Below, piece after piece: positions 10,909-20,639 of a stretch of 64,000 nucleotides of DNA. The stretch comes from Phytophthora quininea (lineage: Eukaryota; Oomycota; Peronosporomycetes; Peronosporales; Peronosporaceae): the NCBI GenBank assembly GCA_011947345.1, contig JAAVTG010000753.1, positions 1-64,000 of the forward strand, written 5' to 3'. Within the stretch, counting starts at the first letter, position 1. Every line of letters begins with the position of its first letter. The position numbers and the translations under genes are program-made. The notes beneath the pieces were generated by a model, which worked only from the letters and a program-made list of their open reading frames with translations, ran no database searches and had not been told where the DNA came from.

Positions 10909-12093
10909 ATGTATCGACCGAGATCAAGAAGCGGGACCTCATTGAGCATCCAAGTGGCTGACGACGCCACTGACAGGTCGGCATCGAACCAAACCCAAGC
11001 AGATCGACCAAATTCTTCAACCGTGTCGAAAATCCTGTTTCTGGATGGCGTTCGAGGCACCGCAGTCTTGTTCGTGGTGACACAGCACACCGGATACATG
11101 CACGACATCTTCATGGGGGCCGTCGGAGTCGACGCCTTCTTCGTGCTCAGTTCGTTCCTACTGACCATGATCTTCATGAAGAAGAGCACCAAACTTCTCG
11201 CTGAAGAAGCGTCCTACCGCAAGTGGGGGTTCACTCTGGCCGACTACTTCTCCAAGCGGTTCTTCCGAGTCTATCCGTTGTTCGCACTGGTGGCCATCAC
11301 GTTGTGGCTCATGCCGTTCGAGTACCAGCACCAGTTCTACAAGGTGGCCAAGCCGGAGGACTTTAACCTCTTCCTGACACTGACGTTCCACCCAGACCAC
11401 CGACACTTTCTCATGTGGACACTGCCGCTCGAGATCTCCTACTACTTCATCATCCCCGTGTTTGTACTGGCGGTGCTCAAGATGAAGCGATTCTGGTGGC
11501 TGGCTTTTGTGCCGCTCTACACGTGGGTCATCCACGAGGGTCTCTACACCACCCGGACCCGAGCCATTCACCAAACGCTCGCTGACCACCTGCCGACGTT
11601 CCTTGCCGGGTCCATGGCCGCCGTCGTCTTCGTGAAAGCCGACTCGTGGATCAAAGTCTCCGGTTTCAAGTTCCTCAAGCCCCACACGATCGGACTGCGA
11701 ATCGTCGAAGGAGTGTTGATCGCAGCCTACCTCAGCGTGGTGTTTCGAGGCCTCTTCTTCAACTGGCTCGGGATGCCTCTCCCCAAGACCGACTACTTGA
11801 TGCCGTTCACGAGCGTCAAGTTGTCGCTGCTGATCGTGATCGAGATGGTGCAGCCCTCCACCGTGTCCGAGATCTTCGAGTGGGTGGTGCTGCGCTACTT
11901 GGGCAAGATCAGCTTCTCGGTCTACCTGCTGCACGTGTTCGTCATCTACATCCCGTCCATCCAGTTCCAGGAGAACTACTACGACCGCACGTTCTCGTAC
12001 TTTGGTCTGATAGTTTTGTTGGCCACGGTGTCGTACCGCTTGGTGGAGTATCCGTCGCAACTCCTGGCGCAGCGACTGTCACAGTATTCATGA
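10909..12093 (+). CDS. acyltransferase-3 family membrane protein, copy 2
   Basis: Same core protein as copy 1, with only a few substitutions (for example Ile for Ala in a helix near 11298). The core from LFLDGVRG to the end is intact. The 5' end differs from copy 1. A likely original start is ATG 10818: the frame from there (MELHREASARVESLRN) shows codon-like divergence from copy 3, but it is one base out of frame with the core from about 10955. The in-frame ATG 10909 is used here. The C-terminus stops at 12091-12093, and the acidic tail again continues one frame over to TGA 12263-12265. A membrane acyl-transfer role is known for the family; the acceptor is unknown. Confidence 0.8.
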   Translation: MYRPRSRSGTSLSIQVADDATDRSASNQTQADRPNSSTVSKILFLDGVRGTAVLFVVTQHTGYMHDIFMGAVGVDAFFVLSSFLLTMIFMKKSTKLLAEEASYRKWGFTLADYFSKRFFRVYPLFALVAITLWLMPFEYQHQFYKVAKPEDFNLFLTLTFHPDHRHFLMWTLPLEISYYFIIPVFVLAVLKMKRFWWLAFVPLYTWVIHEGLYTTRTRAIHQTLADHLPTFLAGSMAAVVFVKADSWIKVSGFKFLKPHTIGLRIVEGVLIAAYLSVVFRGLFFNWLGMPLPKTDYLMPFTSVKLSLLIVIEMVQPSTVSEIFEWVVLRYLGKISFSVYLLHVFVIYIPSIQFQENYYDRTFSYFGLIVLLATVSYRLVEYPSQLLAQRLSQYS

Positions 12094-12596
12094 GATTAAG
12101 TCTGGAATCCTGCCGTCACGAGAAACTCCCCAAGATGTCGACAACGATACCGAGAAGTCTTCCCGAGGCCCGACCAGCAACACGGGTTCAGAGTCAGAAC
12201 TTGATGACGTCGCTGGGAAGATTGCGTTGAGTCGCACCACGCCGAAGGGAGGCACTTTTGTGTGATATGTCGCTCATAACTCCATCTCCTACCATCATTT
12301 AGATGTGTTTCACGAATCGCTTAGCGCAGCGCCAAAAGAAATGATCTGCCATATTCTTGACCGCCGACAATTTCGCGCGTCGCGACCTTAGTTTCGACCT
12401 TTGTCTTGTGCCTCATAACCACAACGGGGTCTCGATGGCACCACGAGATCGATCACTGCAGCTGTTTTACACGGAGGGGGCCTGCCCAGACTGACCTGCG
12501 CACCCAAGCACTTTGACGAACGCAAAACATCAGTTAGAAAAAATCGCAAAACCACGAACCGTGTGCGCTGTATTTCCCAGCATCTCCAGGACTCCT

Positions 12597-13723
12597 CTAC
12601 CCAATCCGTCGCACAGTGCCCGTGACGCCGTCGAAGCAAAAGTAGTTGCAGATGGGCTCGTCTTTCTGCGAGATGGCCTTGATGACCTCCTGTCCCAAGA
12701 TACCAGCCACGATGGCACAAATCGGCACCAAGTCCGTGTCCGCCGTACGCGCCAACGCCCTGAACAACGCAATTCAGCTCACAAGAGCAACTAAAACAAA
12801 ATATAACACCGTACTGCAGCTCATCTGGAGACAAGTAGTCTTCGTCCAGCCCCTGCGCTTCGAACTGCGCCCTCGCGTACTGGATAAACTCCACCACATC
12901 ATTGTCGCCGATGCTCGAGACGCTCTTCTGGGTCTTGAATCCTTGCAACACTAACAAAGAACATTTTCAATCAGAAAATCACAATACCAAAAACGATCCA
13001 CATACGTTGGTTCTTGACGAACACTGGAGGCAGCTGCGGTGCACGTTTGCGAGCACTGTTGAGGGCGTTCCACTGCACCTTTGAGCCTGTCCAAACGTCG
13101 GGAAGTGCACTGTTTGGGGTTCGCTGGGAGCTGCATCCGTCCCCACAGTGTTGCGTCGGAACGTGTGGTCCCCAAGTCGGCGAAAACGATCCCGGCAAAG
13201 CCGAAGCTCCTGGCAGCGAAGAAAGCCGAGCCGAAAGAACGGCAGAGCTGGTCCAGTCTCGACTCGGAGCTTTGGTCGGCTCCTACGATGCAAATGACCG
13301 TAAATTCCTTGAAAAAGGAGTCCGGAAGGGTCTGCAGCGGTTTAGTCTCGCACGAGACTTTGACTAGAGGATTGAGCTCCTGCACGCGCGGCAGGCAGGC
13401 TTCAGCACGCTAGAAAATGTGTCTGTAAGAATAAAACATATTATAACGAACAATAACAATCCTTTTACATTTTTGCCGACGTCCTCCCTCGAAAGAAAGA
13501 ACTGCGTGTCGGCGTTCTCGGCCGTGACGTCACCCGCATCATGCAGTGTCACCCCCATGCCAGCCAGCACCAGGTTCTTGGCCAGCTCCGAGCCCAGCGC
13601 CGACAGCCCGCTGACCAGCACACGCGCGCTCTGCAAACGCTTCTGGGCCTCCACGCCCCACAGCCGCATCTGCCGGTCGTACACGGCCGCCTCCGCCGCG
13701 CTGAACGTCGCCCGTTCTGCCAT
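12597..13723 (-). CDS. SAE1: SUMO-activating enzyme subunit 1 (SAE1/AOS1-like), copy 2, two frameshifts
   Basis: Duplicate of the gene at 9138-10265 with the same four-exon structure (offset 3458-3459). The T run broken in copy 1 is intact here (TTTTT), but two other homopolymers have lost one base: a G run near 13170 (after FADLG) and an A run near 13080 (EQAQK region). The two copies are therefore broken at different places, and one correct gene could be read by combining them. That pattern suggests either sequence error or independent recent decay. Confidence 0.8.
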
Positions 13724-14275
13724 TAGATCGAGATATGGATTTTCTTACATAAAAATATTAAACAAAAGTAAAACTAGGAACTATCATATTGCTTGTTAGC
13801 CTAAGTTTTCGTGTTTGATTTGAAACAATCGTCACGAAATTAGTGATTGCACGAGTGTGATGCCTGATACCATATCGACATTACTGATTGCCTTCGCTAG
13901 CTCAACACCGTCCAATAGATGTCATTGCCGATACAGTAGGAGACGGAAAAGACCGATAGGCTATCATCTTGGCAGGTGGTGAACTAAACTTTGCAGAGAC
14001 GAGATTACCAAGCGGAGATTGTTCCTCGAGCCGTGACGAATCGAGCCGTCTGGACGTTGTTCAGGTCGCGTCGTTGAAGGCACATCGTGGTCCTTTACTC
14101 GGGGCTGTGTCCACATGGGTGGCTGCTGTAACAGCAGTGCTGTTGTATATTCCACCGCCTATCGGAGCTTGGTGGCAAAGGTTGCATGCGGCAATGGAAC
14201 CAGTCACACGTTGATTAAACTGTTTACAATCTCGTACCATCCCTCTTCGATATCATCTGAAAAGAGCACGGGACG
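13724..14275. other. shared divergent upstream region, SAE1 copy 2 and acyltransferase copy 3
   Basis: Near-identical duplicate of 10266-10817; no separate gene seen. Confidence 0.4.
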
Positions 14276-14366
14276 ATGGAGCTACAGCGAGACGTGTCAA
14301 CTCGAGTTGAGTCATTCCGGAACTCGCTCGATCCAGTCCAAAGGCCAAACAGGAACTCCCAGGAAC

Positions 14367-15794
14367 ATGTATCGACCGAGATCAAGAAGCGGGACCTCAT
14401 TGAGCATCCAAGTGGCTGACGACGCCACTGACAGGTCGGCATCGAACCAAACCCAAGCAGATCGACCAAATTCTTCAACCGTGTCGAAAATCCTGTTTCT
14501 GGATGGCGTTCGAGGCGCAGCAGTTTTGTTCGTGGTGACACAGCACACCGGATATATGCATGACATCTTCATGGGGGCCGTCGGAGTCGACGCCTTCTTC
14601 GTGCTCAGTTCGTTCCTGCTGACCATGATCTTCATGAAGAAGAGCACCAAACTTCTCGCTGAAGAAGCGTCCTACCGCAAGTGGGGGTTCACTCTGGCCG
14701 ACTACTTCTCCAAGCGGTTCTTCCGAGTCTATCCGTTGTTCACACTGGTGGCCATCGCGTTGTGGCTCATGCCGTTCGAGTACCAGCACCAGTTCTACAA
14801 GGTGGCCAAGCCGGAGGACTTTAACCTCTTCCTGACACTCACATTCCACCCAGACCACCGACACTTTCTCATGTGGACACTGCCGCTCGAGATCTCCTAC
14901 TACTTCATCATCCCCGTGTTTGTACTGGCGGTGCTCAAGATGAAGCGATTCTGGTGGCTGGCTTTTGTGCCGCTCTACACGTGGGTCATCCACGAGGGTC
15001 TCTACACCACCCGGACCCGAGCCATTCACCAAACGCTCGCTGACCACCTGCCGACGTTCCTTGCCGGGTCCATGGCCGCCGTCGTCTTCGTGAAAGCCGA
15101 CTCGTGGATCAAAGTCTCCGGTTTCAAGTTCCTCAAGCCCCACACGATCGGACTGCGAATCGTCGAAGGAGTGTTGATCGCAGCCTACCTCAGCGTGGTG
15201 TTTCGAGGCCTCTTCTTCAACTGGCTCGGGATGCCTCTCCCCAAGACCGACTACTTGATGCCGTTCACGAGCGTCAAGTTGTCGCTACTGATCGTGCTCG
15301 AGATGGTGCAGCCCTCCACCGTGTCCGAGATCTTCGAGTGGGTGGTGCTGCGCTACTTGGGTAAGATCAGCTTCTCGGTCTACCTGCTGCACGTGTTCGT
15401 CATCTACATCCCGTCCATCCAGTTCCAGGAGAACTACTACGACCGCACGTTCTCGTACTTTGGTCTGATAGTTTTGTTGGCCACGGTGTCGTACCGCTTG
15501 GTGGAGTATCCGTCGCAACTCCTGGCGCAGCGACTGTCACGAGTATTCACGAGATTAAGTCTGGAATCCTGCCGTCACGAGAAACTCCCCAAGACAACAT
15601 TACTGAGGAGAGGTTGCCACGACAACCATTGTCTTCTCGAGGTCTGCTTCGAGTGGCCAACAGCAGCACGGATTCCGACTCTGATTCGGATGGAGTCACT
15701 GCGAGGATCCCGCCAACGCTCCAGCCGCCGAAAGAAGGCTCTTTGGTTTAGTTCGTATCAATACTCTTGCAACAAATGCTGGTTGGTTGCTTGA
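14367..15794 (+). CDS. acyltransferase-3 family membrane protein, copy 3, altered C-terminus
   Basis: Third tandem copy with an intact core and the same 5' arrangement as copy 2; the probable original ATG 14276 is again one base out of frame. A local indel (CACGAG where copies 1 and 2 have CACAG, near 15540) lets the frame run past the usual stop to 15792-15794, adding a tail that looks out of frame. The codon-like acidic tail (it includes NSSTDSDSDSDG) is in another frame and ends at TAG 15749-15751. Downstream of about 15590 the sequence is unique to this copy, so it may keep the ancestral 3' end. Confidence 0.75.
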   Translation: MYRPRSRSGTSLSIQVADDATDRSASNQTQADRPNSSTVSKILFLDGVRGAAVLFVVTQHTGYMHDIFMGAVGVDAFFVLSSFLLTMIFMKKSTKLLAEEASYRKWGFTLADYFSKRFFRVYPLFTLVAIALWLMPFEYQHQFYKVAKPEDFNLFLTLTFHPDHRHFLMWTLPLEISYYFIIPVFVLAVLKMKRFWWLAFVPLYTWVIHEGLYTTRTRAIHQTLADHLPTFLAGSMAAVVFVKADSWIKVSGFKFLKPHTIGLRIVEGVLIAAYLSVVFRGLFFNWLGMPLPKTDYLMPFTSVKLSLLIVLEMVQPSTVSEIFEWVVLRYLGKISFSVYLLHVFVIYIPSIQFQENYYDRTFSYFGLIVLLATVSYRLVEYPSQLLAQRLSRVFTRLSLESCRHEKLPKTTLLRRGCHDNHCLLEVCFEWPTAARIPTLIRMESLRGSRQRSSRRKKALWFSSYQYSCNKCWLVA

Positions 15795-15933
15795 CTGACT
15801 GTTCAGTTAGAATTCGTGGGCTCACCTCGCCGTGTAAAACTGTGTCGCTTTGCTTCTTCCTTGCTGCTTGATCGCCGCCTTGTGCTGTTTCCAACGCTTT
15901 AACTTGCCCAGCCAATGCTAAAATCATAGCTGG

Positions 15934-16400
15934 TTGTGGTGTTCACGTGTCAGTGCAAGGTTATCATCTGCTGTAAGATTGGGCTTTATGATTCAAAATG
16001 GCAGCGGTATTCGACACCACGAAATTTCTCGCGCATTGAAGATGACGACGAGCAATCTGGCGGAGTACTTGGGCTTACTCGCCGGATTGAAAGTCTGCTA
16101 CGAGCACAACTTCTCACCACTTCACGTGATTGGAGATAGCGAACTGATCTTACGCCAGCAACGCCAACGATGGCCGCCCAAAGCTGCACATCTGAAACAT
16201 CTCTATATTGGCAAAGCCGCCGACTGGCGGATGAACTTCGAGTGTCCTCGTGGACACACCACCTTCGTGGGCACAACAAATGTGCCGATGCTCTCGCCAA
16301 CCTGGCGATGGATTCGTCCCGCAGCTTCCAACTGGATCTAACGGTGATGGCGACTCCAAATTTGCGGTGGGCACCCGCACTAACCTACGCGTCCAGTGAC
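15934..16400 (+). pseudogene. RNase H-like domain fragment (RVT_3 type)
   Basis: The frame from 15934 carries TSNLAEYLGLLAGL and VIGDSELILRQQ, the Glu and Asp motifs of RNase H folds as found in retroelement-derived proteins. The second half (DELRVSSWTHHLRGHNKCADALANLAMD) continues in another frame from about 16215 and holds the HNKxAD motif. No start motif with the first catalytic Asp and no flanking reverse transcriptase were seen, so this is probably a solo fragment of a non-LTR or other retroelement. Confidence 0.65.
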
Positions 16401-16806
16401 ATTGGCTACTGGCTTGCGTGTGTGTCGATGAGGCGTCTTCAGATGCCGGGGCCGACCCAGTGTAGTGCAAAGGGGGCTCTAGGGCAATGCTCACTGGGCA
16501 TGACTAGAGATAGAATAAGCAACTGGTGATTCAGAGGCACTAGTTGTAATGGACATAGGAAGTTGTTGGGTCTCTAAGTGGCATCAATGCACCTCACTGA
16601 AAAACGAAAAATTTCTCGCGCACGGCCATCCATTGGTAAGTTATTAACGCTCACGATCACCTCTTGGAATGTTTAATCGATCAAAGATGAAGTCGGGGCA
16701 GTTCGCAGGGCTATCCTAAGCTTAAGATGTCGTGTTCCTGCGTCACCATCGCTTCTTTTGAGCTAATGTCTTATGCTCTGCTTGACCAAGTAAATCTCGT
16801 TGAACA
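16401..16806. other. intergenic, no supported gene
   Basis: About 400 bp of AT-richer sequence between the RNase H fragment and the next open frame; nothing recognised. Confidence 0.4.
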
Positions 16807-17148
16807 ATGACCTTATTCCACATTTTGCTCGGTGTTCATCAAGTCCTCAAGAACCCAAGCACACGCTTCGTTTCCATCTTCACGGCGGCTTTTGCGGCCA
16901 TTCCCATTGCCAGTGAAACTGCAATCGCCTCGGCCGAGAAGGAAAAGACGATCATGAATACCAACGCCGTCGGTGTTGGTGGAGGACCGCTTTTACGCAA
17001 AGTCGACAAGGACCAAGACGTACTGGAAGAAGAGCAGCTCCTTAACAATTTGGCGAAGTTTGCCCAGAAGAAGTTGCTTTGCGGACCCTTGGCCAACGAA
17101 GCTTTGTGTGCGTGTCGTCGAGTCCGACTTTCACACACGCTCTCGTAG
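16807..17148 (+). pseudogene. short open frame, possibly a degenerate secreted effector-like gene
   Basis: 113 residues. An internal hydrophobic stretch (RFVSIFTAAFAAIPIASETA) resembles a secretion signal but is preceded by about 20 other residues. Further on, PLLRKVDKDQDVLEEEQLL recalls the spacing of RxLR plus acidic EER segments in oomycete effectors, though the first Arg of RxLR is missing and EEE replaces EER. No conserved effector domain is visible. This may be chance or a decayed family member. Confidence 0.25.
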
Positions 17149-17376
17149 TAGATCTTCCATGGCACGTAGGCGATGAGTGTGTTGCTGCAGATTGCCAAGA
17201 TAGAAGTGCGCGGAAATTCATCCAGCGTACATGTAATTTCTTGTTGGCCCTGTTTGGTGTTTTCGCATTCTCGAAAGGTAAAACGCTGCACTGTTGTAGT
17301 TCAGCTGAAAGCTGCTGTGCACTTCCCAAGCAGGCACCGCAGCTTCCTCCTACGTATAGTTGATTGTCCTTGCACA

Positions 17377-17745
17377 GCCCGCTACACGGTGCGCACGTTC
17401 AGCATCCGTCGTAACGAAAGGATCTCGTGCCACGTGACTGTGCGTGGCGGGCTCCCAGGAGATCCTGGGCCGTGGCCTCAAGGTCAAGGAGTACGAGCTG
17501 CTACGCAAGAACTTCTCGGAGACGGGCAACTTTGGCTTCGGCACATTGACCTGAGTATCAAGTATGACCCGTCCACGAGCATCTATGGCATGGACTTCTT
17601 CGTAGTGCTCAAGCGCCCGGGCGCCCGTGTGGCCCGCCGTAAGATCCGGCAGTCGCGCGTGGGCCATCCCCACTGTCTGATGAAGGACGACGCCATCAAC
17701 TGGTTCCAGACTAAGTTGTGCTTGACGCCCCCACCCCGCAACTAG
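17377..17745 (+). pseudogene. RPL11: 60S ribosomal protein uL5 (RPL11) fragment
   Basis: Reads ARYTVRTFSIRRNER, then [19 protein letters not shown], then IKYDPSTSIYGMDFFVVLK, which are the middle and C-terminal parts of eukaryotic uL5. The first roughly 50 residues are absent, although an acceptor-like TTGCACAG directly precedes it. The frame changes near 17455 and 17540 and the C-terminus (LCLTPPPRN) is garbled. Several independent lesions make this a true pseudogene or a duplicated exon fragment. Confidence 0.8.
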
Positions 17746-17913
17746 GCGGCAGTTTGCTACGGTGGAAAGTCAACCTTTGCATCACTGGAGGCTAATCCAA
17801 CATGGAGAGTTTATACCCGACATCTTTGCTTCATCTTTTAAGAAGACTGGCGATATCAAGAGCTCACACCTTGTTGTGATGATAAGAGAAAATTTTCATG
17901 TTTATAATCGAAT

Positions 17914-19594
17914 CTAATGAGTTACCGTCACATTACTCCACGTCGAGTTGCTGTTACTGCCGCAGACACTCAGCATGCTGTTGGCAAACGACTCGACGCC
18001 TCTCTTCTGCAGCTCCTCCTCGCCTTCCACCAACACCATGGCCAGACCTGAATCCAAATGCCAGTCAATGTGGCAGTGGAAGATCCAGACGCCAGGGTTG
18101 TCGGCGGTGAAGCGCAGCACGAGGTAACCGGCGTCAAGGCAGCCGCCGGTGCCGTCAGAAGTGCACTCCGGGACCGTGTACACGTCGCGGGCCACCGGTC
18201 CGTCAAGTTTCAACGGCGGCAGGTTGTTGTTGCGGATGTCCTCGATCGAGGCGTGGCCACTGCCGACGACCCACGGAGTGTGCGTGTGCATGTGGAACGG
18301 GTGCTGCTCGTCCTTGATGTTGACCAGCACCGCCTCGATGTGCTTGCCGTACTCGACCTTGCGGGCGTTGGTGGAGGGCGGCAGCTCCTCGGTCTTCAGA
18401 CCGCCGGCAATAGAGAATAGCGGGGGTCCTTGGGGGCAAAAAGTGGTGGTAGTCGCCACCGTCGATGGCAAAGTGGCCGAGACCGTTCTCCATCTTGAAC
18501 TCGAGCACCATTCGGTCGTCTGCGATCTTGGGCAGCGTCGTCTGCACCTTCGGCGTGAAGTCCATCTCATTCCAAAAGGTCGAGTTGGAGGTCTGGTTGG
18601 TGGTCGGTTCGATGGTGTCGACGGGGTCGTACGAGACGATGCCGAGGCCTTCGTAGTTATATCCAACACCAGCCGTCTCAGCCGTTCCTCTTGTCCATGG
18701 GAGGTCGTGCAGACCGATCGCACGCATCCAGTAGGACTTGGGCTGGCCCGGCGTTTGTGTCGGCTCCTTGGCTTGGACGACAACGTCGTAGCGCTGTCCA
18801 CAGTTGAGTAGGATAGCGCTCATCGGCTTGGAGGGCTCCAGAGGCTCCGCATCCGCCGCAACGACTCGGAACTCGTGATCATCGATGCTGAACTTGATCG
18901 GAGACAGCGCGGCCATGTTGATCAGGCGGAGAAGGTACTTTTTGCCGGCTACGAACTGGAAACGCGACAGTGGTTGGTCGTCGGTGCAGTTAGTCCAGCC
19001 GTGGGCCGCGGCGCTGCAATTGTAGCGGCCGCGGTTGTTAATCACCATGCTGTCCCACATCCGCGTCGGGTACGGCTCCTTGTGATACACTTCTCCCATT
19101 TGGATCACGAACTCCTCGTCAACGTCGTGCTCCAGCGATTGTTGTTGTTCAAGTGCCGGGGCGTGGACAACCAGCGGCCCACGGAGGCCGAAAGCGTATT
19201 GCTTGCCGTGGTGGCTGTGCCACCAAAAGGTACCGGGCTTGTCCGGTGTGAAGCGGTAGATGGCGGTGGCGTTGGGCTCGATGTGGCACTGCGTGATGTC
19301 GGACGAGCCGTCCATTTCCTGGGTGCCGAGTTGCTTGAGACCGTGCCAGTGGAGACAGGTGGGCTCGTGTAGCTCGTTGGTGACGCGCACCTCGACCTCT
19401 TGACCCATTTCGACGTCGATGAGGGCTTGGTCGGCGGGCTTGTCGTTGATGCCGAGGGTGGGGACCATGACGCCATCGAACGCCGCGTTGATGGCGGTCA
19501 CCCGCCAGTCGTACGTGACGACGTCAGCAGCACCGACTCCGGCGAAGGCCGCAAGCAGAGCCGTCTTCAGGACAGCGAACCGGTCGATGCCCAT
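17914..19594 (-). CDS. laccase-like multicopper oxidase 1, one frameshift
   Basis: Secreted laccase-type enzyme, oxidising phenolics or related substrates with four copper ions. From the start: MGIDRFAVLKTALLAAFAG signal peptide, HWHGLKQLG (ligand motif 1), WWHSHHGKQ (motif 2), HPFHMHTH (motif 3) and FHCHIDWHLDSGLAM (motif 4 with the type 1 Cys). Leu is at Cys+10, the axial position. The frame changes near 18430 at a CCCCC/TTTTT stretch, between DYHHF and GPPLFSI; the rest is intact to the stop at 17914-17916. It is distinct in sequence from laccases 2-5 and stands just outside the duplicated segment, so it is probably the older paralogue. The longer ATG at 19624 overlaps the initiator, so 19594 is preferred. 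Confidence 0.85.
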
Positions 19595-19616
19595 GGTAGT
19601 GGGGTAGTGGGGATGG

Positions 19617-19630
19617 TAGTGCAAAATGAA
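19617..19630 (-). promoter_or_regulatory. initiator-like element, laccase 1
   Basis: Minus strand CTTCATTTTGCACT, close to the initiator found before laccases 2-5, about 25 nt before ATG 19594. Confidence 0.5.
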
Positions 19631-19949
19631 GAATGAAGACTTGGGGCCACGTCAATGGTAGTCGCTCCCTTCAGATCATTTCGACCGAGCCGGTTGAAAC
19701 CCGGGAAGGAGTGGTGCTGCGCCAATCGAGAATTCCAGCTCGCTTGAAGCCAAAATTCTGCTGTTCGAAGCTCCAGCCAACGAATGCTGAAAGTTTACGG
19801 ACTTACCGATCTCGCTTGGACTCTTTCCAATCCCATTTTGCAGGAAGCCAGCATGACTTTGGCTCAGTTCAACGAGTTAACGCGACAATAAAGATGAATC
19901 CGGGGACTTCCCTATCGCATGAGCGTGTCGTGCTCAACTGAACAACCTG

Positions 19950-20639
19950 TCAATGCCGACGGTACAGACCGCACCTTCAGAACACCGAGAGAGTCGGAGC
20001 CTCCAAAGCTCTCCAAGATTTTCTCGCCGATTTGGAGCTTCAAGCTTGCGATGTTGACGGCGAGTATGGAGCGTCAACTGTGCAGACACAACACGACGGA
20101 CAAATCCTGCCCAGGCTGTTTCGGAGAATGGAATTCTGAGTCTGTAGTTCATAGACCGCTACAATCTATCGCCCAGCCGAAATCCAAAACTTACGACCCC
20201 CTAAAAGGGGCATCTCGCTTCGCTCGATCAGTAGCTAAGCTACAAGACATGCTTGGGCCGGGGTTTAAGTCCGCGTGCTTCGCACAGGGGCCTTAGACCG
20301 CCGCCATCGATTTGGGCTTGGTGCTGTTTGTCATCAGTTTTGGAGGATGTTCAGAATTCCATTTTTATGTTGCCTCGATCTCCGAGATCTCTGAAGTCGC
20401 TCCGTACAGCGTGAGGGCACATTGTTTTGTCCTCCATTACCGCCGGAATGGCATCAACGCACGACCCCAAGAGAACCGGATCTGAATGAATACACGTGAA
20501 GTCAAAGTTCACGACGCTCTGCTATCAGTGTGAGGTGAAACGAACGATGCAATGAACACTTGGAGAGATTTTGTCCTTCTTCGAAAACAGACTCCACAAG
20601 CAGAGCAACAATCGTTTTCCTGTTCTGATCCAGAGCTAA
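19950..20639 (+). other. unit 1 left end: gene fragment and laccase 3' flank
   Basis: The plus strand encodes a short conserved stretch (VGASKALQD, then MERQLCRHNTT and CPGCFGEWNSES) that recurs at 30660, 39430 and 57780. In this unit a 7-nt tandem duplication (near 20040) shifts its frame. The family is not recognised; two CxxC-like Cys pairs suggest a metal site. It is followed by a C/G-run hairpin (CCCCCTAAAAGGGG near 20200) and about 350 bp with no gene. Confidence 0.4.

Larger units (their letters stand above)
7540..15590. repeat. tandem array, period about 3.46 kb, acyltransferase plus SAE1
   Basis: The segment from the acyltransferase core through the convergent SAE1 gene and its upstream region recurs with an offset of 3458-3459 bp (for example 9138 to 12597 and 10265 to 13723). 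There are two full units plus a third acyltransferase copy. Copies are nearly identical apart from scattered substitutions and homopolymer-length differences. Copy 1 diverges upstream of about 7540 and copy 3 diverges downstream of about 15590, which marks the array edges and fits unequal crossing-over. Confidence 0.9.

Noticed and set aside
19934..20152. Minus-strand frame (MNYRLRIPFSETAW) repeated in every unit
   Set aside because: The plus strand of the same segment is the better candidate (Cys pairs, open across copies); repetition is due to the segmental duplication.
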